A program made the position numbers and the translations under genes. The notes under the pieces were generated by a model. It made no database searches, was not told the origin of the DNA, and saw nothing but the letters and a program-made list of their open reading frames with translations. From Apostichopus japonicus (Eukaryota; Echinodermata; Holothuroidea; Aspidochirotida; Stichopodidae), in contig NC_092566.1 of NCBI RefSeq assembly GCF_037975245.1, positions 5,644,001-5,708,000 of the forward strand: a DNA stretch of 64,000 nucleotides, written 5' to 3'. Shown here in pieces: positions 20,491-31,789 of this stretch. How positions within the stretch are numbered: the first letter of the stretch is position 1; each line of letters opens with the position of its first letter.

Positions 20491-23439
20491 ATGTCGGACC
20501 CTGAAGCTAGCCAAGTATCCATTGCCATCGACTGTGGCTTTGACCACTTGATGAACGATATGGTGAGTATACGTACATCTATGTCTTACAGGTGTTTGCA
20601 TAGTAATTTGAGTAATTGGCAGCAATCATCAAGGCTGGGAATGAGGAAGAGTAAAATATAAAACACACGACAAACATGAACTGTGTATGATAAATAAAAG
20701 TAAAAATAGGCTGGTCCCACATAAGACACTAGATTTGCTTAAAAATGCTAGCTAAGCTGCTGTTATCACTATAATAGTTACTGTGTGCCTTGGAACACCT
20801 TCTGTTTGGTTAAACTAAGCTTTAGCACGTATCTCCTCCCGACACCCCCTCCGATTTCCACCACATTTCCTTTCCCTCCTCTCTTTTCCCCTACTTGTTT
20901 TCCAACTTTGTCTAATATTTCATATAACATTCTCACTTTTTATGTCCTGTTGATAAATATATATATTTATACTGGAAATAAATAAATGAAATGAAAAAAA
21001 AACGTCTTTTTCAAATGTACACAATTGGCCTCTCTTCTGGGCAAAACTTGCTGTCCTTAAGCCAAAGCTTTCTGTTCATGTCACACTGTTAGAAGTATTC
21101 TTACATAATCTGGATTTTCACTTTTTCGGTCCGAAATCTGCAGGAAGTCCGTAAGGTTGCCAAGCAGATTCAAAGATGCTATGCGGCCAACAGACGTTCG
21201 CCGTCACCATTCCAGCTTCATCTCTGCAGTTTCAAAAACAAGATGAAATCCTGGTTTGATGGAAGTATCCAGCGCTATTCTAACTGGGATGTAGGTATAA
21301 AAGCACCCTCCTGGTCATGTGACATGCCAGAGTATTTTAAATTAATATCAATCAAAGTATTATAAACAGATGTTTAACACGGTATCAACTACAATGAATT
21401 TTGTAGCAAACATTTGAAACTCTTAAACTGCAGTTTAAGTTTATAGGAGATGAAAATTGAAACACCATCTTTATCTAAATATGACTGAGGCCTTTGTGAT
21501 GACCAACTTCTCAAATATCTAAGGAGAATTTTTCTCCCTTGTAGAAGATAACAGGGTTTAAAAGTTTAAAGTAACTCAATATTAACAATATATATATATT
21601 AACAATATAAATAACAATGTAACCATTGCTGGTAGGGGTTGTGGAAGAGTACTGAAGAAACGGATATGCTATTTCAACTTTTAATTAAAAGTAGACAGGT
21701 AAATTGTGATGGATGGTGATGAGGTTGTTGCACAAGTATCATATTTTGGATCTGTTTTTTCACCTCCGACTAGGTCCACATTCACGCTACATCTGTCGCA
21801 GAAGCCTTTCCTAAAGAAATGGTAGTTTACCTGTCTTCAGAGTCTGAAAATATCCTGCAGCGACTAGATCCTTCAAAGGCCTATATTATTGGACGGTTAG
21901 TGGATCACAATCATCAAAAGGTAATTATATATAAGCTACAGCTGCAGTTTTGGTGTTTTACTTCCTTCCTATAGGTGCTGGTGAAGATATTCAAAAACAA
22001 TAAACATACCTTCTAACAGGAAATGAAGGTTCAACTAGCATACAATTTTTACAATAGAAATGAAATAACATCATCTGTTGAAACCGTTAATTTTTTTGAA
22101 GCTTTAAATAGTATTCTATATTATTCATGTGCCACTGAAAGAGGAAACTATAAGTTACAAAAAAAAGGTAAAACATAGGAAAGCATGTAAAATAGATGTT
22201 AAAAAGGAAACATTTTCTTTTATTTCTGTTAAAGGGTATAACCCTTCTTTTTACTTTGCTGTTCAAGGGTTTATGCCATCAAACTGCTGTTGAGAAGGGC
22301 TGGCAGCATGCCCAACTACCCATCACTGAATTTGTAGAGATTAATGGACGGAAAGTTTTGACAATCAATCAAGGTAAAATATGTTAACCTTTAATAGGCA
22401 ACTTAAAAGTTCTTAAACTTGAGTGCTAAATATACGACATGGTCTTATGTTAGAAGGGGACATTGGCATGAGTGGATGTGGTGGGCTTTTCTAATGTTGA
22501 ACAGTTCGCAGAAATCCAACTGCATTTCATGTTAAAGTGTTGATGAGAAATGCATTGAAAAGAGAGAAAAGCGTCGCGATATTTTAATGATACCTAACAG
22601 TTTTAGAAGTTTTCCCCATCCCATTCGCTCTCCCCTCTTTCTGCCTACACTGCAATTTAGTGCAAGACTGTTGCATTGAATAACAATATTAGTTGATCAT
22701 TATGTGTAATTTCATACAAGTATACCTTTCTTCATATCATGTTTATCTAACACCAATTTTACTACGAAAGTGATTTATGAGGATATTCCAGTGGTTGAAG
22801 CTGATTTTGAAAGAAATATGGTTCTGAGCTTTCTTTATCCATATCTATAGAACAAATTTTGGTAGGAATTTTTACCCAAAAGATATGAATTGTAACATTT
22901 TTAAGGAATTTTGTGAAGGTATTTTGCAATAGTGTAATGTAGTAACTGATCTGGTGAAATGGTTGGGTCTGGCGGCGCTTACTGTTTTTACGGTTTGGGC
23001 CATAATGGATAATAATGTAGTTCTACGCCAGTTTACCATGTAATTAATTAATTAACCTCATGATATTTAATAATAGATGTCATTTTGTGATAAGTGAGTT
23101 CCTCTCTTCACACAATAGGCCAAGATTGATTCAATTTTCAAATTTAAGTTACTATTTGACTACTAATAGTTGACATGACTATTATTTTTTCCCCTTTTCT
23201 TATCAGTGTTTGAGATTCTTCTTGGATTTGCTTCTACTAATAACTGGAAGGACTCATTCTATCAGGTGTTACCGGCACGGAAAGTGGAGACTTACGCCCA
23301 AGACAGCTCGGCAGATAAAGCCGCTATCGGATCGGAAGAAAGAGAGGCAGGACTATCGCCAGGTGGAGCGGACCAAGAGAGGAAAGAAGAGGACAGTTGC
23401 GAGGAGATGGGGCTAATCCAAGCCGATGAGCAATCTTGA
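20491..23439 (+). CDS. TRMT10A: tRNA (guanine-N1-)-methyltransferase 10, TRMT10A-type (5' end incomplete)
   Basis: SPOUT-fold enzyme that methylates N1 of guanine 9 in tRNA with S-adenosylmethionine. Exons 20491-20562, 21144-21290, 21774-21920, 22268-22373 and 23207-23439 join in consistent phase to 234 codons plus TGA. Signatures in order: AIDCGFDHLMND, IQRCYAANRR, PFQLHLCSF, LDPSKAYIIG, LVDHNHQKG, AQLPITEF, RKVLTINQ, VFEILLGF, then an acidic tail. LVDHN carries the family's catalytic-region Asp, but the usual Gly-Gly before LVD is Gly-Arg. The family's lysine-rich N-terminus lies upstream in another frame (see 20383-20490), so ATG 20491 is probably internal. TRMT10A rather than TRMT10B is inferred from the adjacent C4orf17-like gene. 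Confidence 0.88.
20785..20999 (+). mobile_element. Possible LINE 3' tail in TRMT10 intron 1
   Basis: C/T-rich segment ending GGAAATAAATAAATGAAATG then poly-A, the same tail type as the LINE fragments in the HYR introns. There is no coding remnant. Confidence 0.4.
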
Positions 23440-25579
23440 CGTCTTGTCTACCAAAGAGAACTAAAGATGGTTACCGTCTCACCCTTACTTATGGTTAAAT
23501 CTTTGGTAGCAAGATTCTAAAGAATCACAAGTACATCCCTTTAATGGTTCATGCCTACCGTTGTCACATTTGAGGAGGGGAGGTGTAGATGGCTGCAGGA
23601 AAGCAATGTGATGCAAATTTATGATAAGATTAAACATTTCAAAGCAGATAGAATGAAATGATTACTTGTCTGCCCAAAGAAATCTACCCGGGGTGGGAGG
23701 GTGAGGACCTATTTGATTCCCCATCCCATATGACCAGGTGGAGGAAATAGTTATAAATAATTTATGTACTGATACCTGAAGGCTATTATTTGATTAATAA
23801 CCATTAGTCAATATTGAAGTATCCATGGGGAAGATGCAAACAAGGAAATACAAAGAAAAATTAAAAGAAAAATAATCTAGTAGATTTTTTTTGTCTTGTA
23901 TTTCACTGCATATAACACATGAGAAAGTAATACAAATGTAGCAAAACATACAAAGCAAGCCAGGATTTCAGATAAAGAGGGATTTTAAAACAAGCTATGA
24001 TTGTCGAGAAATTTTATCTAGATTAGTCATCATGTCCTGCAGATAAATAAAAACTTGTTTTAAAGTCATTCATTACCGAGATGAGTTGCTCATTGCAATT
24101 ACATAATTATATTTAAGCACAGGAAAAGTGAAAGCCGCACCAAGGCTGGAAATATTTATATTCCTACATTAATATTCAGTATTCATAAACTATACGACAC
24201 AACACACTCCTACATGATACAATGATGATATAAATATTAAATTTTGTTGTTTTGAATGTGGGAAATATTAATCCACCAAAATAATTAACAACTTAACTGT
24301 TTATTTTAATGTCCACCTATAGGCCAAAAAATGTAACAAAATTGCATTAGTAACCAACCTTTTCTTCTTTTAGTAACAGGAGGGTTAGCTGTTTTCTCCA
24401 ACAGGTTTCTTTCTTCATGTTATAAACATAAATCACAATTAATTCATTACCCATAACTTTTTGACTATATCTCAACATATAACTCAACATATCTCAACTC
24501 AAAATATTTTTGAACTTTTTGAAAGCATAATAGGATGTTTGAAAAGTACTGCTGGGAGCTTTACAGAGAATCTCCCCAAACTATTCAATAGGGTAATTAA
24601 AAATATATTAAACACCCAAATATACCGTCTTTATTACCCTAGGCTAAAGGAAATTCCACATCAGGGCAAAAGGATTTATTCTGGTTGTCTGAGGGACAAC
24701 CAGGCCATACAGATTGGTTGTTCAAACAGCGAATTGGTTGTCTGAAAAATTTAGCACAAAATCAAGGATTGGTATGTCACTGTAGGATGTACATTGTAGG
24801 GGGAGATGGGTAGGTTGGTGAATAGAACACCAGCTTTGTGGGTGATAGCAATTTATCATTTTACCTTTTGGGGGGTATTTAGTTACAATGCCATTCAAAT
24901 TTGTTGCAAAACGCTAGTTGTCCATTGGAGAACCGCCACAGCTGATGTGGGATGACCGAACAGACATGTAGCTGTCTCGGACTACAGCTCTACAATAACA
25001 AATTTGCCCTGCGCATGTTGTATAAGGAAATTATTCCTGTCAGGTCTTCCAAACAGCAATGTGTTGTACCTGCCAATCTATGTATAAAATGAAACTTTTG
25101 ACACAGCGTTATCATTATTTCTATATCCAGATTACCATTGCTATTTGTTTTATCTTACGTAGAGGGGGTCTACCGCTTCACAAGCTTTTAGTAGCTTTCT
25201 CGTAGAACTCCTGAACAATTCTTTTTTATCTTATTGCTATCATTTTGCATTGGTATTCTGTGGTTCAAATAAAGTTTGGATTCAGTTCAATTCAATTAAG
25301 CCTTAAGGTAATAAACTGGTTGTCTGTCGTGAACCTCAAATAATATCTTGAAAGACTAAATGCAAAGCCATCTTAAACAACCCCTTAAGTCAGCTATGCC
25401 CTAACAGAATCAATTTTTTAGCATGGTAAATCAAATAGGCTGCTACCACACGGTTCTCTGTAACAATGGACACTATTGGGTTAATTTACTCTCACTACTG
25501 TTCAACAAGATCACTGACTTGTTGTTCTTGTAGCGGGAGATAAACGCTCCCGTTTAGATGACTCGGGTGAAGATGGTAC
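23440..25579. other. Intergenic region between convergent TRMT10 and C4orf17-like genes
   Basis: AT-rich with no supported coding exon. It should contain the 3' UTRs of both genes. Near 25265-25300, TTCAAATAAAG followed by ATTCA-type repeats looks like a retroelement 3' tail, with low certainty. Confidence 0.4.
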
Positions 25580-28500
25580 TTATTCTTGGTTTCCTTGTGT
25601 CCTCGATGATATGTGTAACCTTTGAGGCGTGCCGGGTACTGGAGATGTTTGGGTGTGGCCCTGTGCACCACCTCTGGGTGAACCAGTCCGAGTCTGTGGT
25701 CGAGATGTTGGACGAACGGAATGGTCTATCTTCAAGATGTCTGGTTTGTGACTGAGAGGTCTGAGTGACGGGTTACCTAGATACAAACAGCAAAAAAGCA
25801 ACCATAAAAAATTAATCCTTCATGTAAGATCCTCTCAGAGGCATACTAGCACATAACCAATGAACCCCAAAATGAAAATGTCAGGGTTTGAAATAACCAA
25901 CAACACAGTGTCGCTATTTCATCTTTTTGATTTTCTTTGTTTGAGACAGTAGAGGTTAACTTTGCTATAGTACCATACAAACTTTGATATCCTTGTCACT
26001 CTAGACCAGGTAACTGTCATTTTCCGTGCTGTAAAATTGGCTTTACCATCAAGTCCATCTAGCTGTTGGACATGTTGCGAGCAAGTGTGACTAGCTTTTC
26101 TATATATGAAGTAAACAGTATTTCAATAAACAAAAGGGAGAGGGGGGGGGGGGTGTGATTTCAAGGAAATCCAATTTTACCTTTCTATATATACTGATTC
26201 CATGACACAAGCCCCTAGTATATTAGGAGATTCGATAAAGGTGATAAACAAGGAATGCCAATGAAGGGTAACAGTCCCTCTAGTTACTGCAGAATGACAC
26301 AAACCAAACATCTAGTTAAGTACATCAATCTATCAAAAGGTCAATGTATATGCTGAATGTGACTATACGTACCTTTGCCATCAAATTTGAACTGTTCCCT
26401 AGGAGAGCCGGGTAATTTCTTGTCTCCCTGGTAGGAATATCTGGAGAAGCCGGTACCCAGTCTACCCATACTGGTACCTGCACGGAGCCTGGGTGGGGGT
26501 CTATCCATCTCTGCGTACCCGTTTTCAACTATCATATTTGACGGTGGTTGAGACATTGGTCTGCCATCCAAGAAGCTATCTCATGGAGTCACTGCTGGCT
26601 CCTCCAGCTGTTTCCAGTAGGTGTCCTCCGCTCCAAGAGCCACTTTAATTATGTTCAATGCCAAATCTTTTTCTGTGGAATGAGTAGAAAAACAGATATT
26701 TGTTTTTCCTTCACAGTTTTCGACTTTCACACCCTTATTCACTTACGACTCGATTTTAAGAAATGAATAATTGATAATGACTGCAAAAAATCTACATCAA
26801 AGCTAGCTACTACATGTATATAGAGTACATGGGGAAGATTCCTGAAGGGAGATATTGCACCTACTCCTCACCCTACATCAGCACCATTTACAGCTGGCTT
26901 ACCAACCACCCCCCACTCTTCCCCCTCCACCCAAGAAAAATATGTATACACCACATACCAAATAGGAAACAGGATTGCTCACCATTATCCCCACTGGAAA
27001 CCAACCATTCTTGCACTGCTCCGATTGAATCTGTTTGTAAAATTTGACACAGCATCTCTAGAACCTACAGAGGACAGCAAAAAAGGAGTTAATTAGGTTA
27101 CTATGGAAATGGTGAAAGGAGATAAAATGGTGAGTTAGGTAGCATGGTGGAGCACCATCAAAGTACATTGAAGTAAAAATTTATTTATAAAATGTAAACC
27201 AAGATAATATTGGTACTTTGTCATTCCCTGCATGAAGTAATCTTAAGAAAAAACACATTTTAGCTTAGCATTAAGTGCAATGAAAAATAAAGCAAAGATT
27301 TTCTACAAAAGTGTTGTTAATTTAACAGCAAGGGCATATCTTAAAATTAAATTGCACTTTAAGAAACATAAAATGAGTTCCAAAATTTATGCCAGAAAAA
27401 CATAAAAACGTGGTGAAGTGTATAGCCTAGTGGTTAACGCCGGCGTCTCCCAGTCATGAGATCCCCGGTTCGATTCCCCGCCGACAGCAATGTGTGTCGT
27501 CTGGCAAGGGTGTTGTTCAATAACAACTTCCTGACATGGACGTTAAATGGATGTGTGCCGAGAGATTGGCTTCGGTCAGCTTGCGAGTCTACAAGCCTCC
27601 ATGGCTTATTTCGCGAGTTCCTGCTTGCGGGAAGATCACATATACATACATACATACATACAAATACAGACAAGGTTTTTTTCTAGTGTTTTACTAACTT
27701 TATTTCGAGAAATACTGGTAAACAATGAAACATGATAACAATGATGCAGAATGGAAGTGAACTTTTGTTGTTGATGTAGAAATTGATATACAGACTAGTG
27801 ACTGTGAAACTAATTTTACAGAATCGAGGAAGATTTAAATAGCTATAACCATTTACACAGATAGTGCAAAGGGTTACACACTTATCTCAACAATAGTTTG
27901 CATGCCTCCTAATCCAATCAAGCAAGATCTTCCTTAAAAATTTGTAATTTAATTACATATATAGCAATTACTAGGTATTAGACTACTTTTCTCTTTGTGC
28001 CACTGGTATTCAAAAGGAGATATAACTCTGTAAGTCGAGACTAACAAACTGCTCCATCTGTACATCTCTCACTGTACTTAGGTCGAGAACATGTATGTAT
28101 CACAAAATTTGCAGGTACTACAAAAACTTGGTCTGCATGATCCTCACCTAACTCAAAACCAACTTCAAAGAATTCAAAAAATGGATAAACAGCTATGCCT
28201 TTTGACCTGGATCACGACTTATGTTACCTTGAAACTATGGTATTACCTCATCATAGAAATGGATACCGTTTAGGAGAGAAATTCTACAGGTAGACATGAC
28301 ACTACCAGCAAAATGGTGCTGTGTAGCTTATCCCAGGCTTTGATAAAGGAATTACCCCGGTAGTAACAGTTTGGAAGATCTTACAAACAAGTACATCAAA
28401 GTGGTGGAACTACAGATCTGCCTTTACAATGATTTGGGTTTTGAAGGAACTGGTTCATTCAAGCAAGTAATTAAATGTCAGAAGTGACCAGGTAGCTTTC

Positions 28501-29679
28501 ATATTCAACTTTTTCTTTGTTGGGACTTTGTGAGATTATATTGGTTTGAAATTTAAAGTAAATGTAGCACTGTGTGTGTTGGAGACATTGAAATAACTAA
28601 TCCTACATACATGCTGAATACAAGTTGAATGAAATGACTGAATATAAACTTTCAGACAAACATATTTGTTCAATGCCACAGGTAAGGAGATAGGGGCAGA
28701 TGAGAGTGAGGATTAAAGAAAGTGGGTTGGGGGGGAGGGGGAAATTTGGAGATTCCTCTTGGCTCTTTTTTCTTCTCCTTCCATACCTTTTCAAGAAGTA
28801 TTACTGAGCTACAATATCTTTTTCACCCACCAAAGTTTCATTGCTCTGTTCTGGAGCTATGTGGAGAAACGGTTCCCTCTGTCTCTGACGAGATGTACCC
28901 CTGGGGTGTGCATTTGAAAATGTCTCTCTTCGACAATGTTACAAGATGAGCTGATATATATAGCATACATTGCTGACCATTAGACCATAAAAAAAGGGTA
29001 AAATGGTCAAATTTTTTAAATCAACCAGAGTTTTGAGCTCATATCTAATACTAGGTATTACCATCATTTTTGTAAGTTTGCTAATGGAATTACTAGCCTC
29101 TGTAACAATTTTGCAAAGCTAACACATGAACATGGAACAAAAACCAAATGGTACTTTTTGGGGTGGATTAAAAAACAGAAACATCCGATAACATCTTCAA
29201 AGAATATCTCTGCAAATTGAACTTTGTGAACATGTAAATTTGGAAAAAAAAATTCACAAGTTTAGTGAAATCACAAGACAGTAGCCTACAGATGAGTTTG
29301 TTTTAGTTTTAGTTATGTAACATTACTAACATTCATAAGTATGAAGTGTCTTAACTGTTGTTAATTTAGGTACAAACTACAAAAGACTACAAACTAAATC
29401 TAAGATTTTGCCATACTATTTTCTATTTCTTACAAGAATTAGCCAAGTCATTGAACCCTTTAGGGTAGGTGCTCATTCCTGTAATGGTGTTTATTGGGTA
29501 ACGATGGGAGTTGAGTACAGGGTTCTGGTTGAATATCCTGTAAGGAGCGCTTGAAATGCGAGGAATGTGAAATGAATAAAGGCTCCTCCTCTCGGCAGAG
29601 GAGGGAGCCCTGAGCATATTGGATGGTTCTTTAATGGTGCAGTCGTCATGCACAGCACATATTGGCACATCCAAGAGGC
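25580..29679 (-). CDS. C4orf17-like protein (uncharacterised), partial model
   Basis: Five minus-strand exons join in phase: 29434-29679, 28827-28925, 26983-27057, 26373-26672, 25580-25776. Recognisable blocks are LLDVPICAVHDD, then ETLVEMLCQILQTDSI, VQEWLVSSGDNEKDLALNII, and a Pro/Arg/Ser-rich C-terminus ending TQGNQE. From memory, human C4orf17 has the same order: a xxIPICTVNDD block, an LCSILHTDS-xxxVxQWL helical block and a disordered tail. Function is unknown. Exon 26373-26672 contains an in-frame TGA (26583-26581) with open frame on both sides. The first exon, expected to end CHIxG, was not found. The 28827-28925 exon has a weak polypyrimidine tract and is the least certain. Confidence 0.65.
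27405..27668 (+). mobile_element. tRNA-derived SINE
   Basis: A-box-like TAGCCTAGTGGTTAA (27423-27437) and B-box GGTTCGATTCC (27467-27477) are spaced as in an RNA polymerase III promoter. A unique body of about 170 bp follows, then a (CATA)n tail at about 27640-27664. It lies in an intron of the C4orf17-like gene, antisense to it. Confidence 0.8.
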
Positions 29680-31789
29680 CTGATGGAAGGAGATGAAGAA
29701 ATGGAATGAAGTAAAAATATGAAATGGTATGATGAAAAACCCTTCTTTCCAGCTTTTTTTGTGGAACAGACATTCTCAAACAAATGATTAGTGGTAAAAT
29801 TGAAGGCATGTTCCCCATTTCTTGTTTGTTTTTGATGACAGATAAATGGAAGAAATCAAAGATGATGATGAAACGTATCAACTGTTTAGTAATGTCTGGT
29901 ATAAAAAAAACTGGAAAGAATGTAGCTTGGGAATCAGGATATAGCGTCATGTGATATGAATGTTCCCGTTATTACTGAAAGGGTTGTAGAATTTAGTTAT
30001 GAAAATGTGTATACATATAAACGGCGAGATTCGCTTGAAATATATTTCCTTTATCTCTTTTTGCATCGGATCGAATGTTAAAGATGTCTTATCCCTGATG
30101 GCACGACTGTAATGTTCCGCTTTGATTCCTTTAGCATGAAATGGTCATCGGGATTCGACTTTATTGTGGTGGATAGCTGGTCAGTTTAAAGTGTATACAC
30201 AGATATTTAGGTCTTCATAAATGTTTCAAAATAGGCTAAGACATAAATTAATTCTTGTTGATAACTAAAACTGTTGAAGATAATTCCTGGGATTTTCCAA
30301 ATGCGCATTTTGATACAGAACATTTGTACGGAACATTTTTTCCCCCAATATCTTTGCAAGGCAAAGTGGTTCTTTGACTAATTAAAAAGAAATAGTTTGG
30401 ATAAAATTTTGTTCCTGAGATGTAAAGTTCTTTTTCTTCAGTCTTCAAGCAATCGAGTTTCGTTAAGCGTCACACAGGTAGGTTTGAATTTTATTTTAAA
30501 CCAAGATCAGATGTGTTGTCATAATTTCGTTCACCAATATCAGTAATTCATTGCCATTTATCCAGATGGAATGTTTTGCACAACAATGAATTTTCCTTTA
30601 AGTAAGACGTACATAAACCACAAGTATATTGTCCCGGCCAGGTTATATAACAATAACAGTAAAAAATCCTTATATATAAATAAAGTTACCCATAATTTAG
30701 TGTAGGTTTGCAATTATTGTGACTATATATGATTACAGCTTGTTTAACATTGAGGGGGAAAAAACAGTATTATAAAAAAAAGGTTTCAAGCTATGATATG
30801 AAAACACGATTTGTTTGTTATAGAATTAGGAAAAGAACACGTCTATATAAAGGCTCACGCGCAGTACGATATAATTATGAGGAACGGTTCGAATATTATA
30901 AGAGGTACTCCTAGACCAGTTTTCTGCGTCCCGTGTGAAGGTTTTCAACACCTTTATAAGGCCGAAATGATAAACAAATTTGGATATTCTTAAAATCTTG
31001 TGCACGTTACAGAAAACAATAAATGTTGCCACTTCTGACAGACTTTCACAAAGTGTAGATACCTTATTATCTTCTCGTCGGAATTGATAGTAATTTAACC
31101 TTAAATTACTGTTTAAGTAAAATTCAAATTCAAATCAACTTTCGACAGAGAGTTTCTCCTTTAAAATTTATTTAATTAGCCACATCTTTCTTTCGGAACT
31201 AAACGTTATACGCGTAAAATAGATAGTCTTTTTTGTCAGCAGAAATGACCGAAATGAAACATGAAATATTTTTCATCATAAAAACAAGACAACAGATAAA
31301 GAATTCTAAATTGACATAGATTTTCACTATTTGTCATTCTAAAACTAAGACTACACCCGGCGGACAACGTAGGCCTTTATACAGATTCTAATCTTTCTGT
31401 TAATTATGATAATAATGATAATATTAATAAAATTAAAACAGACATTGAAATTTATTGTGTTGTCACTTTCTCATACACTTAAAGGATATCCTGCCTTTTT
31501 ATTCAAAACAGACTGTAATAAACCAGGCGCGTATCCAGGGGGTAGTGTGAAGGTGTGGGGATGAACCCCCCTTTTCTTTAACCTCACACGAAATTCAAAG
31601 TATATAGTATTACATTTACATTTTGAATTCTGGGTTCTTTGGAATCGAAAACAAAATCTATTTTTTTATGGTTTACTAAAAATAAATAATATAGTTTACT
31701 TTTCCAAACGGTTATGCATACTTTCGGTAACCTTTATGCCTATCGATGTGTCTGATCGATTGATGAATCATTACCTTTAACTTAATATG
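29680..31789. other. Region between C4orf17-like and synaptotagmin-like genes
   Basis: No exon supported. The missing first exon(s) of the C4orf17-like gene should be here. At 31526-31545, GGCGCGTATCCAGGGGG resembles the end of a DNA-transposon MITE, but no partner end or target duplication was found. Confidence 0.35.

Noticed and set aside
24461-24745. 94-codon plus-strand frame between TRMT10 and the C4orf17-like gene
   Set aside because: AT-rich, no recognisable domain, no splice context.
27423-27480. A functional tRNA gene
   Set aside because: A- and B-box-like sequences are present, but no cloverleaf closes and a SINE body with a CATA tail follows.
29423-29950. 175-codon minus-strand frame as a single exon
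   Set aside because: The part upstream of 29679 is intron read-through; the acceptor at 29680-29682 marks the true exon start.
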